A DNA stretch of 64,000 nt from VXNE01 sp965208745 (GTDB lineage: Bacteria; Pseudomonadota; Gammaproteobacteria; Pseudomonadales; Azotimanducaceae), in contig CBDBPN010000004.1 in the NCBI GenBank assembly GCA_965208745.1, positions 992,001 to 1,056,000 of the forward strand, written 5' to 3'. The notes below the pieces were generated by a model that saw only the letters and a list, made by a program, of their open reading frames with translations, had not been told where the DNA came from and made no database searches. The translations under genes and the position numbers were made by a program. Within the stretch, counting starts at the first letter, position 1. Each line of letters begins with the position of its first letter. Shown piece after piece: positions 17,527 through 27,433 of this stretch.

Positions 17527-18774
17527 TCACAGATCAGATGACGTCGTAGCCAAGGGCACGTGGAAAACAGGCGTCGCGCTCACGGTCGGCTGGCACCGTC
17601 GTAGAACGCATAGGCCGTGTTTCCGGCATGCATCGCCGAGCCGTATCGGAGGCCGGCGATGTCGGAGAACGCATCGTACATGGCCCTCGACCATGCGCGT
17701 GCAGTTTCTCGGTCTCCAGAGCCAATCGCCGCAGAGCCTTCCGCGCGGGTCGGCCACAGCCCGGAGAGATCGAGGAGGCGGAGATTGCGCTCGAAAGTGA
17801 ACGCGACGAGCCACGGATCGCCGACGTGGGTGCCAATCAGACGTTGGTCTTGAAACACCTCCGCGACACACCTCGCCCAATCTTCCGCGGCGTAGAGAAT
17901 GGATCGCGTCGAACCCCCGTTGGAGCCCTCGAGGCGCGGAACAAACCGGTCGAGGCGCTCCGGCGGCGCTTGGAGGCCCTCCGGCAAGGCTCAGCCCGGG
18001 GTTCCGACCGCCAACGTGCCCGCGAGCCTCGAAACGTGCGCCGTCGTCGAACTGGAACAAGGGAATGCGTCCAACGGTACCGTTCCCGAGCAGAAGGCCG
18101 TGGAGACGGCGCTGGCGCACCCATTCCTCGATTCTGTCGCAATCGCGGTCGAGCAAACGAGCCGCCTGTGGGGGCGTAAGGGCGGTGGCGCAAAGGGCGC
18201 CCGGCTTGAACGCGGTTTTCGCAGGACGATCGATAGCGGCGCCAGTCGATCCAGCCGCCGAGCCTTGGCGCCGGACAAACGAGCGTTCTGCCACCGTGAG
18301 TTGGATGTCAGGAACAGCAACGTCGCGCTTGGAAGCGGCCTCCGTAAGCGCTTGGTCTATCGCGTTGCCAAGGATGGCGAGCGGGCCCTCGGGCGTTGCC
18401 AAGGCGATGTCGCTGCGGTCCTTCCAAGCGAATCCAATAAACCGCTCGGCAAAAGGTCTGTTGCCACCAACCATCTCGATGGCGGATTGAATCTCGCGGC
18501 TGACGTCATCCGCGTCGAACTCGAGGCCGTGCTTGCCGAGCACTGCCATGATCGGCCGATTTGAGCCATTCACGGTACCCGACGTGAACAGAGCCGACTT
18601 GGCCGGACATCGTCTCCTGACGGGCACGAAGCCACGGGCTTCCATCACGGGGCGGACGAGACGGTCGATGCGTTGTTTGACTGCGTTCGCCTCCACCACG
18701 TGTCCGAAACGGCGAATGAGCGCGTCGTCGATCGCTTCCACGGCCGGACGACCACGCTCGGACGCCGAGATCAT
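17527..18774 (-). pseudogene. RES-domain protein with N-terminal HTH-like part, frameshifted twice
   Basis: From ATG at 18774 the frame gives about 260 residues with LTPPQAARLLDRDCDRIEEW, which resembles a helix-turn-helix/excisionase-type DNA-binding segment. Near 17990 the coding signal jumps frame to GSTRSILYAAEDWARCVAEV, FTFERNLRLLDLSGLW and the RES hallmark AFSDIAGLRYGSAMHAGNTA. Near 17590 it jumps back to the first frame for the RES tail TPVFHVPLATTSSDL and stops at 17527. RES domains are NAD phosphorolysis toxins in Res-Xre modules. Two compensating indels could be real decay or base errors. An antitoxin-type Xre/DUF2384 partner is not found next to it; the N-terminal part may play that role in cis. 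Confidence 0.6.
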
Positions 18775-18867
18775 CGCGTCAAAAGCGGGTCAACTCCAAT
18801 ACGCGCCCTGCTCCAGTAGCGTTGTGTCTTTGCCGCGGCTCCGCCCGAGGTCTCGAAGTGAAGCACG

Positions 18868-21800
18868 CTACTCCGGTTCGGGCTCGACATCGTCGATCGT
18901 CCAGCTGTCGTCGCGGTTGCGGTCGGCGACGAGCGTGATCCTCTCTCCGTTGAGCGTCGTGTTCCGGTAGCTCATGGCGTTACCGTCGCAAAGGACGATC
19001 CCGCCGGACCTCACACAACCACGACCTTCCTCCGAGACGTCGAAGGCGACGTTCGTGCCGTGGATCTCGCACTCGCCGCCGGGTTGGATCGTGTCGTCGT
19101 CGCGGCAGTAGGAGTCCCCGCCGCCTCCCCCGGACTCGCGGCGCACCGCCACCTCGTAACTTCCCGTGGTCGAAGAACTGAACCCCCGCACCTCGACATA
19201 GTAGGTTCCAGGCTCCAGGTCGCCTTCGATCCGGAAGTTCGCGCCGTTCCCGCCGTCGTCGTCCTCCTCACGCAGCACGCCGTCGCCGTCGAACACCGTT
19301 CCGTAGGTGTCGGTGCCGCCGGTGGTCTCCACGCTGTACGTTCCCGCCTGGTTCACTTCGGCGCGGAAGTAGTCCCGGTCGCCGCCCTCTTCGAGTTCGC
19401 CGGCGGTCGTCGAGGGAATCGATACCAGGGTCGCGTCGGCGAACGTGTCGCCGTGGTCGTCCGTGCCGCCGCCACCGCCCCCGCTGCCTTCGGAGACGTC
19501 GACCTCCACGCCGTCGGAACAGTTGTTGGTCGTATCGGACTCGCCGTCGACCGCGTCCACGCAGGCCCCGTAGTAGTACGTTCCGGCGCTCGACGGCGCG
19601 GTCAGCCGGATCGACTCGCCGCTGTCCGCGCCCGGCCGGAGGATGCCCACGACATCCGTACCGACTTGCCTATCGTCCGACGATACCCTGCTGTCGGCGG
19701 AACGGTAGTACCGCAGCGTTGCGGCGCCGCTCGACCGGCCGTCGCCGCGGTTGCGGACCGTGACGCTCAGCGTGAACGACGCGCCCGCCTCGGGCGTGTC
19801 GTTGTCCACCGCGGGCGTCTCGACCACCAGGTCGGGCGTCGCCACGCGAACCTCCACCGCCTTCGAGCAGTTGTTCGCGGTGTCCGACTCCTCGTCGACC
19901 GCGTCCACGCAGACGCCGTAGTAATGCGTGCCTCCGCTCGAAGGCGCGGTCATCGAAGAGACGATGCCCGCCTCGCCGCCCGGATCCAGCCGGCGCACAT
20001 GTCGCGTGGCTTCTTCGTCGTCCTCGTCGGGGTCGATCACGGCGTCCGACGACCGGTAGAAGCGCAGGGTCGACGAGTCCGACCCGGCGTTGCCGCGGTT
20101 CCGCACGGTCGCGTCGACGCGGAACAGCCGGCCATGGAGGGGAGCGGGGTCGTTCACGGAAACCGAGACCACCGACAGATCGGGTCCGTCGGGCAGCGCC
20201 AGCCGCGCCGCGTCCCGCGGCGTGGCGACCCGTTCGAACGTCAGGATCCCGTGCGCCGCGGTGCTCGCGTAGACGTGCCGGCCGTCCGGGCTGACCGCGA
20301 TGCCCAGCAGCCTGCCGAAGTTCGGCAGGGCGTTGTTGAAGCGGTCGGGCAGCCCCTCCTCAATCCGCTCCGTTTCCGCCAAGGCCGCCCCGGCGGACCG
20401 CCACTCGGCAACGTAGCCCCAGCCCTCGCAGAACACGTCGAGCGCGGAATGCCCCCGCGCGGCGGCAAGGAAACACGAATTCCGAACGTCGTAGCCCCAC
20501 CGCTTCGGGAACGTCCTCGGCAGCGTGGCCAGGCGCTCCGGGTCCAGCGGATCCTCGAGCGAGAACGCGTGGACCGCCTCGCCATCGTCGACGAACAGCA
20601 GCGTCCCGTCTCCGCCGACAGCGACAAGCGGGTCGTGCTGCCACCGCGGTGACGCGAGTCGCTCGCCGGTGCTGGTCCGCGACAGCTTCCCGGTCTCGGC
20701 GTCCGTCCGGAGGACGATCAGGGCGGACCCCGACGACCCGTACAGGAATCCGTCCAAGGACAACGCAGAGCCTTCCAGGTAGTTACCCTCGTAGTTGTCG
20801 GCAAACCGCACCCCGCCGCCTTCATCGACAGCGAATACGTCGATGCTCGCGCCTCCGACCCGATACAGGAAAGTGTCCTCGGGGTGTATGAGCAGGTGTC
20901 CGCAACGGGCCGGGTCGTCGGCCACTGCGACGTCCACCGGAGCCGAAACGGCGGGTCCGTCGCCCTCGATTTCGAACGACGTCCAGGCACCGCAGTCGTG
21001 GGCGAGCAGCCGCGAACGGTCGGCGTCCCAAGCCAGCGATGCGTGTTCGAGATCATCGTCGACAAGCTGCGCGAACGTCAGTCCGCCGCTCTCGGCGTCG
21101 CGCTCGAACACCGAGAGCCCCAGTCCCGACGCAAGGTACAGCGCCTCGCCACCGAAGGCGAGATCGCCGGCCATCCGGATCTCGACCGGACTGCCGCCGC
21201 CGTCGCGGTGTCCGTCCGCGAGCCGTCCCGCGTACCGCAGCCAGAGCGGCGGCTCCGCGGTGTCCCAGCCCAGCGTGAAATCGCCGCCGGTTCCGCCACC
21301 CGCCGTACCCAGCGATACCGCGTGCCGCGAGCCGGCGGCCGCGTAGAACAGCACTTCGGCTCCCGTGCCCTCCGACCGCTGCCATCGGCTGGACGCGGAC
21401 ACCTCGTTGCCGGCCTCGTCGTGGACGGTCACCGCCCACGGCCCGCCTTCCCCGTCGGCGGAGAACCGGTACCAGCCGTCCGCCGGGGCTTCGAACGTCC
21501 ACCACACCGCGGAGCGGCCGACCACGTCGACGCGAACGCCCGCATCGGTCGTCGCGTGGCGGTTGGAGCCGGAGACCGAACCGTATCCGGTATCGAGGTG
21601 TACCGCCCCCGCCATCCCGTCGTTCGGCGGGGTGACGCCCCACGCGAGCGTTGCCGACGCTCTCGGCACGTCGTACGCGTCGGGGCCGTCGGCGGGGAAA
21701 CCCGCCGCGAAGTACAGCGTTTCCCCCGCCACGGCGTCCGCGGCGAACTCGTGGGGCGCGCCCGGTCCGGCTCCGCCAAGCATTCGAAGTTCCCCGAGCG

Positions 21801-24800
21801 ACTCTCCCGCGAAAGCGCGGATCTGGAGGCTGGGCAAAGTGTCGAAGGACGCACCGGCATCCCCGATCCGCCAGGTGTAGCGGCCGTCCAGGGGAGGCTC
21901 CCACTTCCACCAGCGCGTCCGCACGCCGGTTTCGACAGGTTCGTCCGGCTCCACCGAGGAGAGCGTGTCCACTCCCACCTCGACGCTGCCGTTCGTGCCG
22001 CCCGCCAGTTCCGTGGCCGCCGCGAACCGGTCGTTCGAAGAGTCCGCGGAGTCCGCCCGCCACCATTGCAGAAAGTAGGGTCCGGCATCGAGTCCGATCC
22101 CGTCCTTCACCGCGACGGCGATCCGATACTCCGAACCCGCGCGAACCGGCACGCGCACGTCCCCGGTGAACCCGGACGGCGACACGAGCCGAAGCGACCC
22201 GAGTCCGTCGCCCTCGAAGACAAGCACTCTCGCATTGCTATTGAACAGCCAGTCCCCGTCCTCCGGCGCCGTCCATCGGTACCAGGTGGTGCCCCCGAGC
22301 CTGCCCCACGACTCCCCCTCTTCCAGCGTCGCGCCGGCGTTTGTGGAATCGATCTGCCCTACGTCGCCGTCGAGCGTTTCCGCCCGCGCGAAGTCGTCGT
22401 TGGCGGGTCGGCCTGTCGACCAGTGCAGAGTCAGCGGCTCGGCACGCGCGAACGTCGCAATGCGAACGCGGAACGCGTCGCCTTCCGCGGCCTGGAACGA
22501 AACCGAGCGACCGTCGCCAACCGGTTTCAGCGACACCGGGACTTCACCGTCGAAGACTGCGAGCACCGCGTCGGGTTTGTGGCGGTTCCAGCCTTTGCCC
22601 TGTTCCGCGCCCACGACGCCGAAGTGATACCGACCCGACGCAGGCGCTTTCCACTTGTACCATGCGGACGAACTCGGTCGCTGGACGAACGGGCCATCGA
22701 GGAGCCGGTGACTTCCCGGTTCGCCCGGCTCGGGCGTTCCCGCCAGGAGATCCAGTTCCGCGCTGCCCTCGCTTCCCGACAGTTCCTGCGCGTCCTCGAA
22801 GTCGTCGTTCGCGAATGTCGATCCGGGCGCTTCTCCTCCGCCGATCTCGATCCAGGCCAGCGCCGCCTTCGCGTTCCACGCGTCCGCGGACAGGCGCAGC
22901 ACGGCCGGTTGCCCGCCGGTGCGCAAGCGCAGCAGGATGTCCCGAGCCCCGTCGACTTCGCCGAGCGAGAACCCCTGGCCGAACGATGCCGCGTCGTCCG
23001 AACCGGGAATCTCCAGATCGTTCCGCCACCCGTCGTCGCGCAGTTCGGCGACGGAGTCGACGGCGACGCCGTCGCACGCGCCGGAACCATCGGGACCGCG
23101 GCAGTCGATCCGCAACTGGGTGCCGGCCGCGACGTAGCCGTCGACCGAAACCTCGAGGCGCACGTCCCGGACGGACTCCGCGCCGAGCGTCGACGGAGTG
23201 GCCTCGATCCGCAGTTGCGGCGTCGAGGGTCCGCGGATCACGGTCCACGCGAGCGCCGCACGGGGCGGTGCCGTGTAGACCGCCCTGGCCGCCACCTTGG
23301 CCCGGTAGGTCCCGGGTTCAGGGTCGCGGACGACGATCCACTCCACGTTGTCGATGCGCGAGGCCGACGCGTGCTCGCCGCATTCGGCGCGACCGCAGTC
23401 CCCGTCTCGATCCAGCCACAGGTCGAGGTCGTTGAGCACGGAGTCCGCGATAGCCTCGGCCGGCGGCTCGTCCCACGTCATGACCAGGTCGAGCCGGCTC
23501 GCGCCCTCGGGAACCTCGATGTCGACGTAGGCGTATTCTCCGTCCTCGGGCTCGAAGGTCGCGCTCCCGCTCCGCCAGCCGTCCGCCCGGTCGCGCTCCA
23601 GGATCGCGGTTCGGGCCGAGACCTTGCCCAGCCCGTAGACCGCCTGGAGCGTTCCCGGCCCGCCGCTGTTGTCTGTCGGAAACGCGCCCGCATCGCCAAA
23701 CCAGGCATCGGGACGGATCGCGCTCGCCATCAGCCGGGCGCGCGCCAGGGCGGGCCGGCCCCTGTGCTCGGGCGCGGCGTCCATCAGCAGCGCGGCCACT
23801 CCGGACACGGAGGGCGCGGCCATGGACGTGCCGCTCAAGCGTTCGTACCCGCCCGGACTGCCGCCGCCGCGCGCCGAATGCACGTGCACCCCGGTACCCG
23901 AAACCAGGGGCGCCAGACGTCCGTCGGCGGTGGGACCGACGCTGGTGAACGTCGCATGCCCCCCGGTGTCGTGCACCGCCGCCACCGCCAGCGAGTTCTT
24001 CGCCGCAGCGTAATTCGAGAAGCTGTACTCCCCGGCGTTCGACTGGGCGACCACATAGAGCTGACCGTGGCCCCATACCGTCGCGTCCAGCTTGCGTTCC
24101 CCGGCGGATCGCCCTTCCCAATACCTCGAATCCGAACTCAGACTCATGTTGACCAGTGCCGGTTTCGCCGAGGCGCCGCCGCAATCCGACTCCCGGGAGA
24201 GGTAGTCCATGCCCCGTCTGACGCCGTCGCCACGCCCACCGCCGATCGGGTGCAGCACCTTCGCGAACCGGATGTGCCCAACCGACGGCGCCATGCCGGC
24301 GAACCGCGAATCGTCCGCTCCGTTGCCCAGAATCGTCCCCGTGACGTGCGTGCCGTGGCCACGGATGTCGAGCCATAGGTCCTCGTCCTGAGCCCGCGCG
24401 TCCGCGTCGTCCGCGGCGGGCGCGAAGTTGGCGCCGCAGATGCTCTCCCGGCCCTCGCGGATGTCCGGGTGGTTGAGGTTGAGACCCGTGTCCATGACGC
24501 CGACCGGCACGGACGCGCCGCCGGTGCCGGAGAACATCCCGGGCGTCCCGTCCCATGCCCGTATCGCGTCGGCGCCCATCGCCGGCACGGCCGTGTCGTT
24601 CAACGCGGTCACCTCGCGGATCGGCTCGACCGCCGCCACGAAGTCCGATTCGGCGAGAAGCCGGGCTACTTCACGGGTGGCGGTTGCCGTGTACGCCCGA
24701 ATGTCGGCGTCGTAGGCGCCGACGGTCGCGCCAAGCGCCTCCAGGCTCCGGCCCCACCCCCCGTCGCCGTCTTCCTCCATCAGGGTGACGAACACGGGCA

Positions 24801-25503
24801 GGGGCCCGCCATCCGCCTCCGCGCCGCCTTCGACGTCGAAGCCGCGCAGCTTGACCGCCGCGGGGACGGCGCCGAGCCCGGCCACGTCGGGCAGCGCGGC
24901 GATGTCCCGAAGCGCCCCGGCGTCTCCGGGCAGCCGCGCGCGGATCAGGCGGCCGGACGATCCGACGACTCTCGCGCCCGCGTCGGCAAGCGACCGTTCC
25001 AGGGATGTCCGGCCCGCGGGAGACGCCAGTTCGACGTAGCCGAACGCCCACGGCCGGCCGGCAGCCGCCGCCAGGGCCTCGAGTCGCCGCGGCCCGTCCC
25101 CGGCACGGAGCCAGTCCGGTCCGGCCGTCCGCTCGTCGTCGGTGCGTGCCATGGCGCCGCCTGCGACCATCCGCCCGCGATGTCGGACGACCGAGTACCC
25201 CTGCGGCAACGCTGCCGTGGCGTCGGCAGACTGCGACGCGCCAGGGTTACGGTGCGCCATGTCGGGGGTCGGCGCCGCGGCCGCCCCGTCCGTCGCGTCG
25301 GCCGCGGGGATGGGAAGCCGTTCGGTCCTCGTTTGGCCCGCCGGCGCCTCGGGACCGGTCGGGCCGCCGTCATCCAACAGCCACACGAGTGTCGCCAACA
25401 CGGTGAACGCGACAGCCGCGATCCCCGCGGCGGGTCGTCGCGAGCGCGTTTTCAGCGATACCGATCCTCTTTGATTCCTCCGGGGAATCGGGGGATCATG
25501 CAT
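18868..25503 (-). CDS. giant secreted subtilisin-like protease with PPC-like, CARDB and propeller-like repeats
   Basis: A 2211-residue S8 serine protease. The start at 25503 is chosen because GAGGA lies 10 bp upstream; a longer frame exists to 25572. A single hydrophobic segment (AAVAFTVLATLVWLL, about residues 27-41) exports or anchors it. The catalytic triad is intact: Asp338 in GVMDTGLN, His383 in RGHGTHVTG, Ser560 in SGTSMAAPS. After the catalytic domain come four NDDF/NDRF...WYRWTAP beta modules (about residues 900-1400), a lactonase-like propeller region with short blade repeats (about 1450-1770), two CARDB modules, each ending YYGVCVDAVDEESDTANNC or its like, a PPC domain and a Cys-containing tail ending WTIDDVEPEPE. 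Family members are typically extracellular. All minus-strand neighbours downstream are remnants. Confidence 0.88.
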   Translation of the reverse strand: MHDPPIPRRNQRGSVSLKTRSRRPAAGIAAVAFTVLATLVWLLDDGGPTGPEAPAGQTRTERLPIPAADATDGAAAAPTPDMAHRNPGASQSADATAALPQGYSVVRHRGRMVAGGAMARTDDERTAGPDWLRAGDGPRRLEALAAAAGRPWAFGYVELASPAGRTSLERSLADAGARVVGSSGRLIRARLPGDAGALRDIAALPDVAGLGAVPAAVKLRGFDVEGGAEADGGPLPVFVTLMEEDGDGGWGRSLEALGATVGAYDADIRAYTATATREVARLLAESDFVAAVEPIREVTALNDTAVPAMGADAIRAWDGTPGMFSGTGGASVPVGVMDTGLNLNHPDIREGRESICGANFAPAADDADARAQDEDLWLDIRGHGTHVTGTILGNGADDSRFAGMAPSVGHIRFAKVLHPIGGGRGDGVRRGMDYLSRESDCGGASAKPALVNMSLSSDSRYWEGRSAGERKLDATVWGHGQLYVVAQSNAGEYSFSNYAAAKNSLAVAAVHDTGGHATFTSVGPTADGRLAPLVSGTGVHVHSARGGGSPGGYERLSGTSMAAPSVSGVAALLMDAAPEHRGRPALARARLMASAIRPDAWFGDAGAFPTDNSGGPGTLQAVYGLGKVSARTAILERDRADGWRSGSATFEPEDGEYAYVDIEVPEGASRLDLVMTWDEPPAEAIADSVLNDLDLWLDRDGDCGRAECGEHASASRIDNVEWIVVRDPEPGTYRAKVAARAVYTAPPRAALAWTVIRGPSTPQLRIEATPSTLGAESVRDVRLEVSVDGYVAAGTQLRIDCRGPDGSGACDGVAVDSVAELRDDGWRNDLEIPGSDDAASFGQGFSLGEVDGARDILLRLRTGGQPAVLRLSADAWNAKAALAWIEIGGGEAPGSTFANDDFEDAQELSGSEGSAELDLLAGTPEPGEPGSHRLLDGPFVQRPSSSAWYKWKAPASGRYHFGVVGAEQGKGWNRHKPDAVLAVFDGEVPVSLKPVGDGRSVSFQAAEGDAFRVRIATFARAEPLTLHWSTGRPANDDFARAETLDGDVGQIDSTNAGATLEEGESWGRLGGTTWYRWTAPEDGDWLFNSNARVLVFEGDGLGSLRLVSPSGFTGDVRVPVRAGSEYRIAVAVKDGIGLDAGPYFLQWWRADSADSSNDRFAAATELAGGTNGSVEVGVDTLSSVEPDEPVETGVRTRWWKWEPPLDGRYTWRIGDAGASFDTLPSLQIRAFAGESLGELRMLGGAGPGAPHEFAADAVAGETLYFAAGFPADGPDAYDVPRASATLAWGVTPPNDGMAGAVHLDTGYGSVSGSNRHATTDAGVRVDVVGRSAVWWTFEAPADGWYRFSADGEGGPWAVTVHDEAGNEVSASSRWQRSEGTGAEVLFYAAAGSRHAVSLGTAGGGTGGDFTLGWDTAEPPLWLRYAGRLADGHRDGGGSPVEIRMAGDLAFGGEALYLASGLGLSVFERDAESGGLTFAQLVDDDLEHASLAWDADRSRLLAHDCGAWTSFEIEGDGPAVSAPVDVAVADDPARCGHLLIHPEDTFLYRVGGASIDVFAVDEGGGVRFADNYEGNYLEGSALSLDGFLYGSSGSALIVLRTDAETGKLSRTSTGERLASPRWQHDPLVAVGGDGTLLFVDDGEAVHAFSLEDPLDPERLATLPRTFPKRWGYDVRNSCFLAAARGHSALDVFCEGWGYVAEWRSAGAALAETERIEEGLPDRFNNALPNFGRLLGIAVSPDGRHVYASTAAHGILTFERVATPRDAARLALPDGPDLSVVSVSVNDPAPLHGRLFRVDATVRNRGNAGSDSSTLRFYRSSDAVIDPDEDDEEATRHVRRLDPGGEAGIVSSMTAPSSGGTHYYGVCVDAVDEESDTANNCSKAVEVRVATPDLVVETPAVDNDTPEAGASFTLSVTVRNRGDGRSSGAATLRYYRSADSRVSSDDRQVGTDVVGILRPGADSGESIRLTAPSSAGTYYYGACVDAVDGESDTTNNCSDGVEVDVSEGSGGGGGGTDDHGDTFADATLVSIPSTTAGELEEGGDRDYFRAEVNQAGTYSVETTGGTDTYGTVFDGDGVLREEDDDGGNGANFRIEGDLEPGTYYVEVRGFSSSTTGSYEVAVRRESGGGGGDSYCRDDDTIQPGGECEIHGTNVAFDVSEEGRGCVRSGGIVLCDGNAMSYRNTTLNGERITLVADRNRDDSWTIDDVEPEPE

Positions 25504-25625
25504 CAAGTGCGTATCCTCGGTACGGCTCGGCGGGAGATCCGGTGACCGCGGCGGCCATCGGCGCGACCGCAAGCTCGTTTCGCGTCACCGTGCCCCAGCC
25601 CGCCCGGCCGCCAAACCGTTTGGCG

Positions 25626-25745
25626 CTAGTCCGACGGTTCGGGTTCGACATCTTCGATGGTCCAGCTGCCGTCTGAGTTGCCGTCGGCCACCATCCTCCA
25701 GCTCCCGGAAACGACGCTGTACCTCCCGCCGCGGCCGGCGCAGAT
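25626..25745 (-). pseudogene. remnant of a protease-type C-terminal tail
   Basis: About 38 codons ending at the stop at 25626 read RYSVVSGSWRMV, then GNSDGSWTIEDVEPEPSD. This is the same tail as the giant protease at 18868 (RNRDDSWTIDDVEPEPE), at nucleotide level too. The frame is open further upstream (to 26162) but shows no family resemblance there. It looks like the leftover 3' end of a second, related exported protein, or a duplicated tail carried upstream of the protease. There is no start or body to go with it. Confidence 0.55.
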
Positions 25746-25915
25746 CCCACCTACAGTCCGCTGTGCGATGTCGCGTACTGTGGTGACCAGAGGCCCAATA
25801 TAGCCCAAATCGCCATGTGCATTGGCGAGCGAAACGTGCAGTCGGTCGTTGCCGCCGTCTCGACGCCGTTGAACTCCAGTGCCCGTCAGGTACGGCTGTT
25901 GGCCTTGCCCCCCGT

Positions 25916-26300
25916 TCACGGGTCGTCGTGGCAGTTCCGCACCAGCCGCAGAACCTCCCGTTCGCGGTCGGTGAGCGACAGCCCGGAGCGGTTTCCGGCG
26001 CGGCGCATCGCGGCCAGCAGCAGCCCTGCGCTTTCGCTCTCGGGCAAACCCGGATCCGCGCGGCGAAGAACGTCCCGCACCGGTTCTTCGCAGGCCCCCT
26101 GCTCCAGCACCATGGGCAGCGCGAAGGGGCGACTCCGCGAACAGGCGAACGTGGCGCCTCACATGCCCCAGGGCCGCCTCCCCGTCCCCCGCCCGGTGTT
26201 CCAGCCCGACCGCCAGCGCCAGCGCCCGCGGCTGCGCCCGGCGGAAGCCGCGGCCCTCGGCGAGGGCGTGGTACCCGCTCGGGAGGTGCCGCGCCTAGAT
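25916..26300 (-). pseudogene. LuxR/MalT-type regulator remnant
   Basis: Minus-strand fragments read GDGEAALGHVRRHVRLFAES, then in a shifted frame MVLEQGACEEPVRDVLRRAD, SESAGLLLAAMRRAG and finally LSLTDREREVLRLVRN before a stop at 25916. The last piece is the first helix of a LuxR DNA-binding domain; the rest resembles the preceding helical repeats of MalT-like regulators. The recognition helix is missing, so no DNA binding is expected. It lies upstream of the protease on the same strand and could be what is left of its regulator, but that is inference. Confidence 0.55.
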
Positions 26301-26345
26301 TCGCAAACTTTGGGTTCGGACCGACGCCGAGATCACACTAGGCAT

Positions 26346-26391
26346 ACATCAAACCGAGGTTATCCCAAGTTATCCGGTTCGGATAACTTCT
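26346..26391 (+). repeat. 46-bp repeat, right copy (pairs with 17467-17512), with a perfect hairpin
   Basis: Begins ACATCAAACCGAGGTTATCC and includes AAGTTATCCG, a GTT loop and CGGATAACTT (26367-26389), a perfect 10-bp stem. It aligns with 17467-17512 in the same orientation. In this copy the stem is intact, in the other it is eroded. It could be a protein-binding site, a terminator-like hairpin or an element end. Confidence 0.5.
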
Positions 26392-26526
26392 GATTGCCTC
26401 AGGGGCGCCTCATGCTTCCCGCCGCAAGCGGAGCCACGCCGGGCGGCGCTTCGGCAGCCCTCCCCGAAGCGGTGCTATCGTGGCGGCCCAGGATCCACAT
26501 CCCATGACTCAAGCCGGAGAAGCTCC

Positions 26527-27000
26527 ATGAAGCTCCTGAAGTGGACTGCGGGCGTACTGGGTAGCCTGGTCATCTTGGCCGGCGCGCTCTACGTCTTCCG
26601 CACCGACCCAATCTTCATGGTCAGCGGCAAGCGCCTCTCCGGCGAAGAGCTGCCCTATCCCTCCGACTGGTCGGCGTGCAACGACCACCAGACCGTGGCC
26701 GTCGAGACCCGCGTGGACGATCCGCATTCCGTCACCACGATCTGCTTCGTCCACGACGGCGATCTCGTCATTCCAGCGATGAGTGGCAGCGAGAAAGAGT
26801 GGCCGGCGCACGTGGTCCGGGACCCGCGCGTCCGCGTGAAGATCGGCGACCATGTCTACCCCGCGCGGGCCGAACGCATGACGGAGGTTTCGCTCGATGA
26901 CCTCGTCGAGTCGGTCGCCGCCAAGTACCCGCGGATCGCCGACCGGGATCCGGCGGACGCCCCGCAGGACGTCTGGCTGTTCCGCATCTCGGCGCGCTGA
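26527..27000 (+). CDS. membrane-anchored small protein, split-barrel flavin/F420-binding-like
   Basis: A 157-residue protein with an N-terminal membrane anchor (GVLGSLVILAGALYVF, residues 10-25). The soluble part contains GDLVIPAMSGSEKEWPAHVV, then RDPRVRVKIGDHVYPARAER. That pattern (a 'gd..vv....gs...P.w..Nl..nP.v.v.ig....ara' signature) recalls the split beta-barrel F420/FMN-binding nitroreductase-like family, though the usual N-terminal RTxGRKSG motif is absent. It starts 6 bp after a GGAG ribosome site and stands alone on the plus strand. Function remains open; luciferase-like F420 enzymes elsewhere in the window fit an F420 link only weakly. Confidence 0.5.
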   Translation: MKLLKWTAGVLGSLVILAGALYVFRTDPIFMVSGKRLSGEELPYPSDWSACNDHQTVAVETRVDDPHSVTTICFVHDGDLVIPAMSGSEKEWPAHVVRDPRVRVKIGDHVYPARAERMTEVSLDDLVESVAAKYPRIADRDPADAPQDVWLFRISAR

Positions 27001-27433
27001 CTGTTTGACTGTTGACACCCGCCAAATCGGCGCTATGGTCGCGCGCCCTCACCGGGACCGTGGCATTCGACGGGCAGGACAGGTGCTTTCAGCAACATCC
27101 AGACCAGCAGGCTTCAGGAGCGCGCCGCCGACGGCATGGCCGTTGCCGCACGCCGACCTGTTGCGCGAAGCCCGACACCCTGCCAGCATGCGCTGACCTT
27201 CCACGATCTCCTGGAAGCGATGCGCAAGGCATTCCTTCCAGGTACTGAAAAAGCCCTGGTCGGATTGCCGAACAAGGCTTTTTGGTGAACGGAGGAAACG
27301 AATCGAGAGGCGGCGACGAGGACGATCGCAGTCGTCGCTTCGACGGCGGGGGAACCCGCCAGACGGAGGTTGGGCGGCGTGCGGCGTTCCATGGTTCGGG
27401 TTCCTGGGCCCGTCCGGCGATGCACCGCGGGCA
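27001..27433 (+). other. intergenic region before the slipin remnant
   Basis: About 430 bp between the membrane-anchored protein and the slipin fragment. I see no gene with family similarity on either strand; open frames here are composition-driven. The 5' part of the slipin gene should have been here, but no SPFH N-terminal sequence can be read, so it is deleted rather than frameshifted. Confidence 0.4.

Noticed and set aside
20884..24378. 1164-codon plus-strand frame inside the giant protease gene
   Set aside because: Fully antisense to recognisable protease domains; Arg/Pro-rich with no domain, signal or ribosome site.
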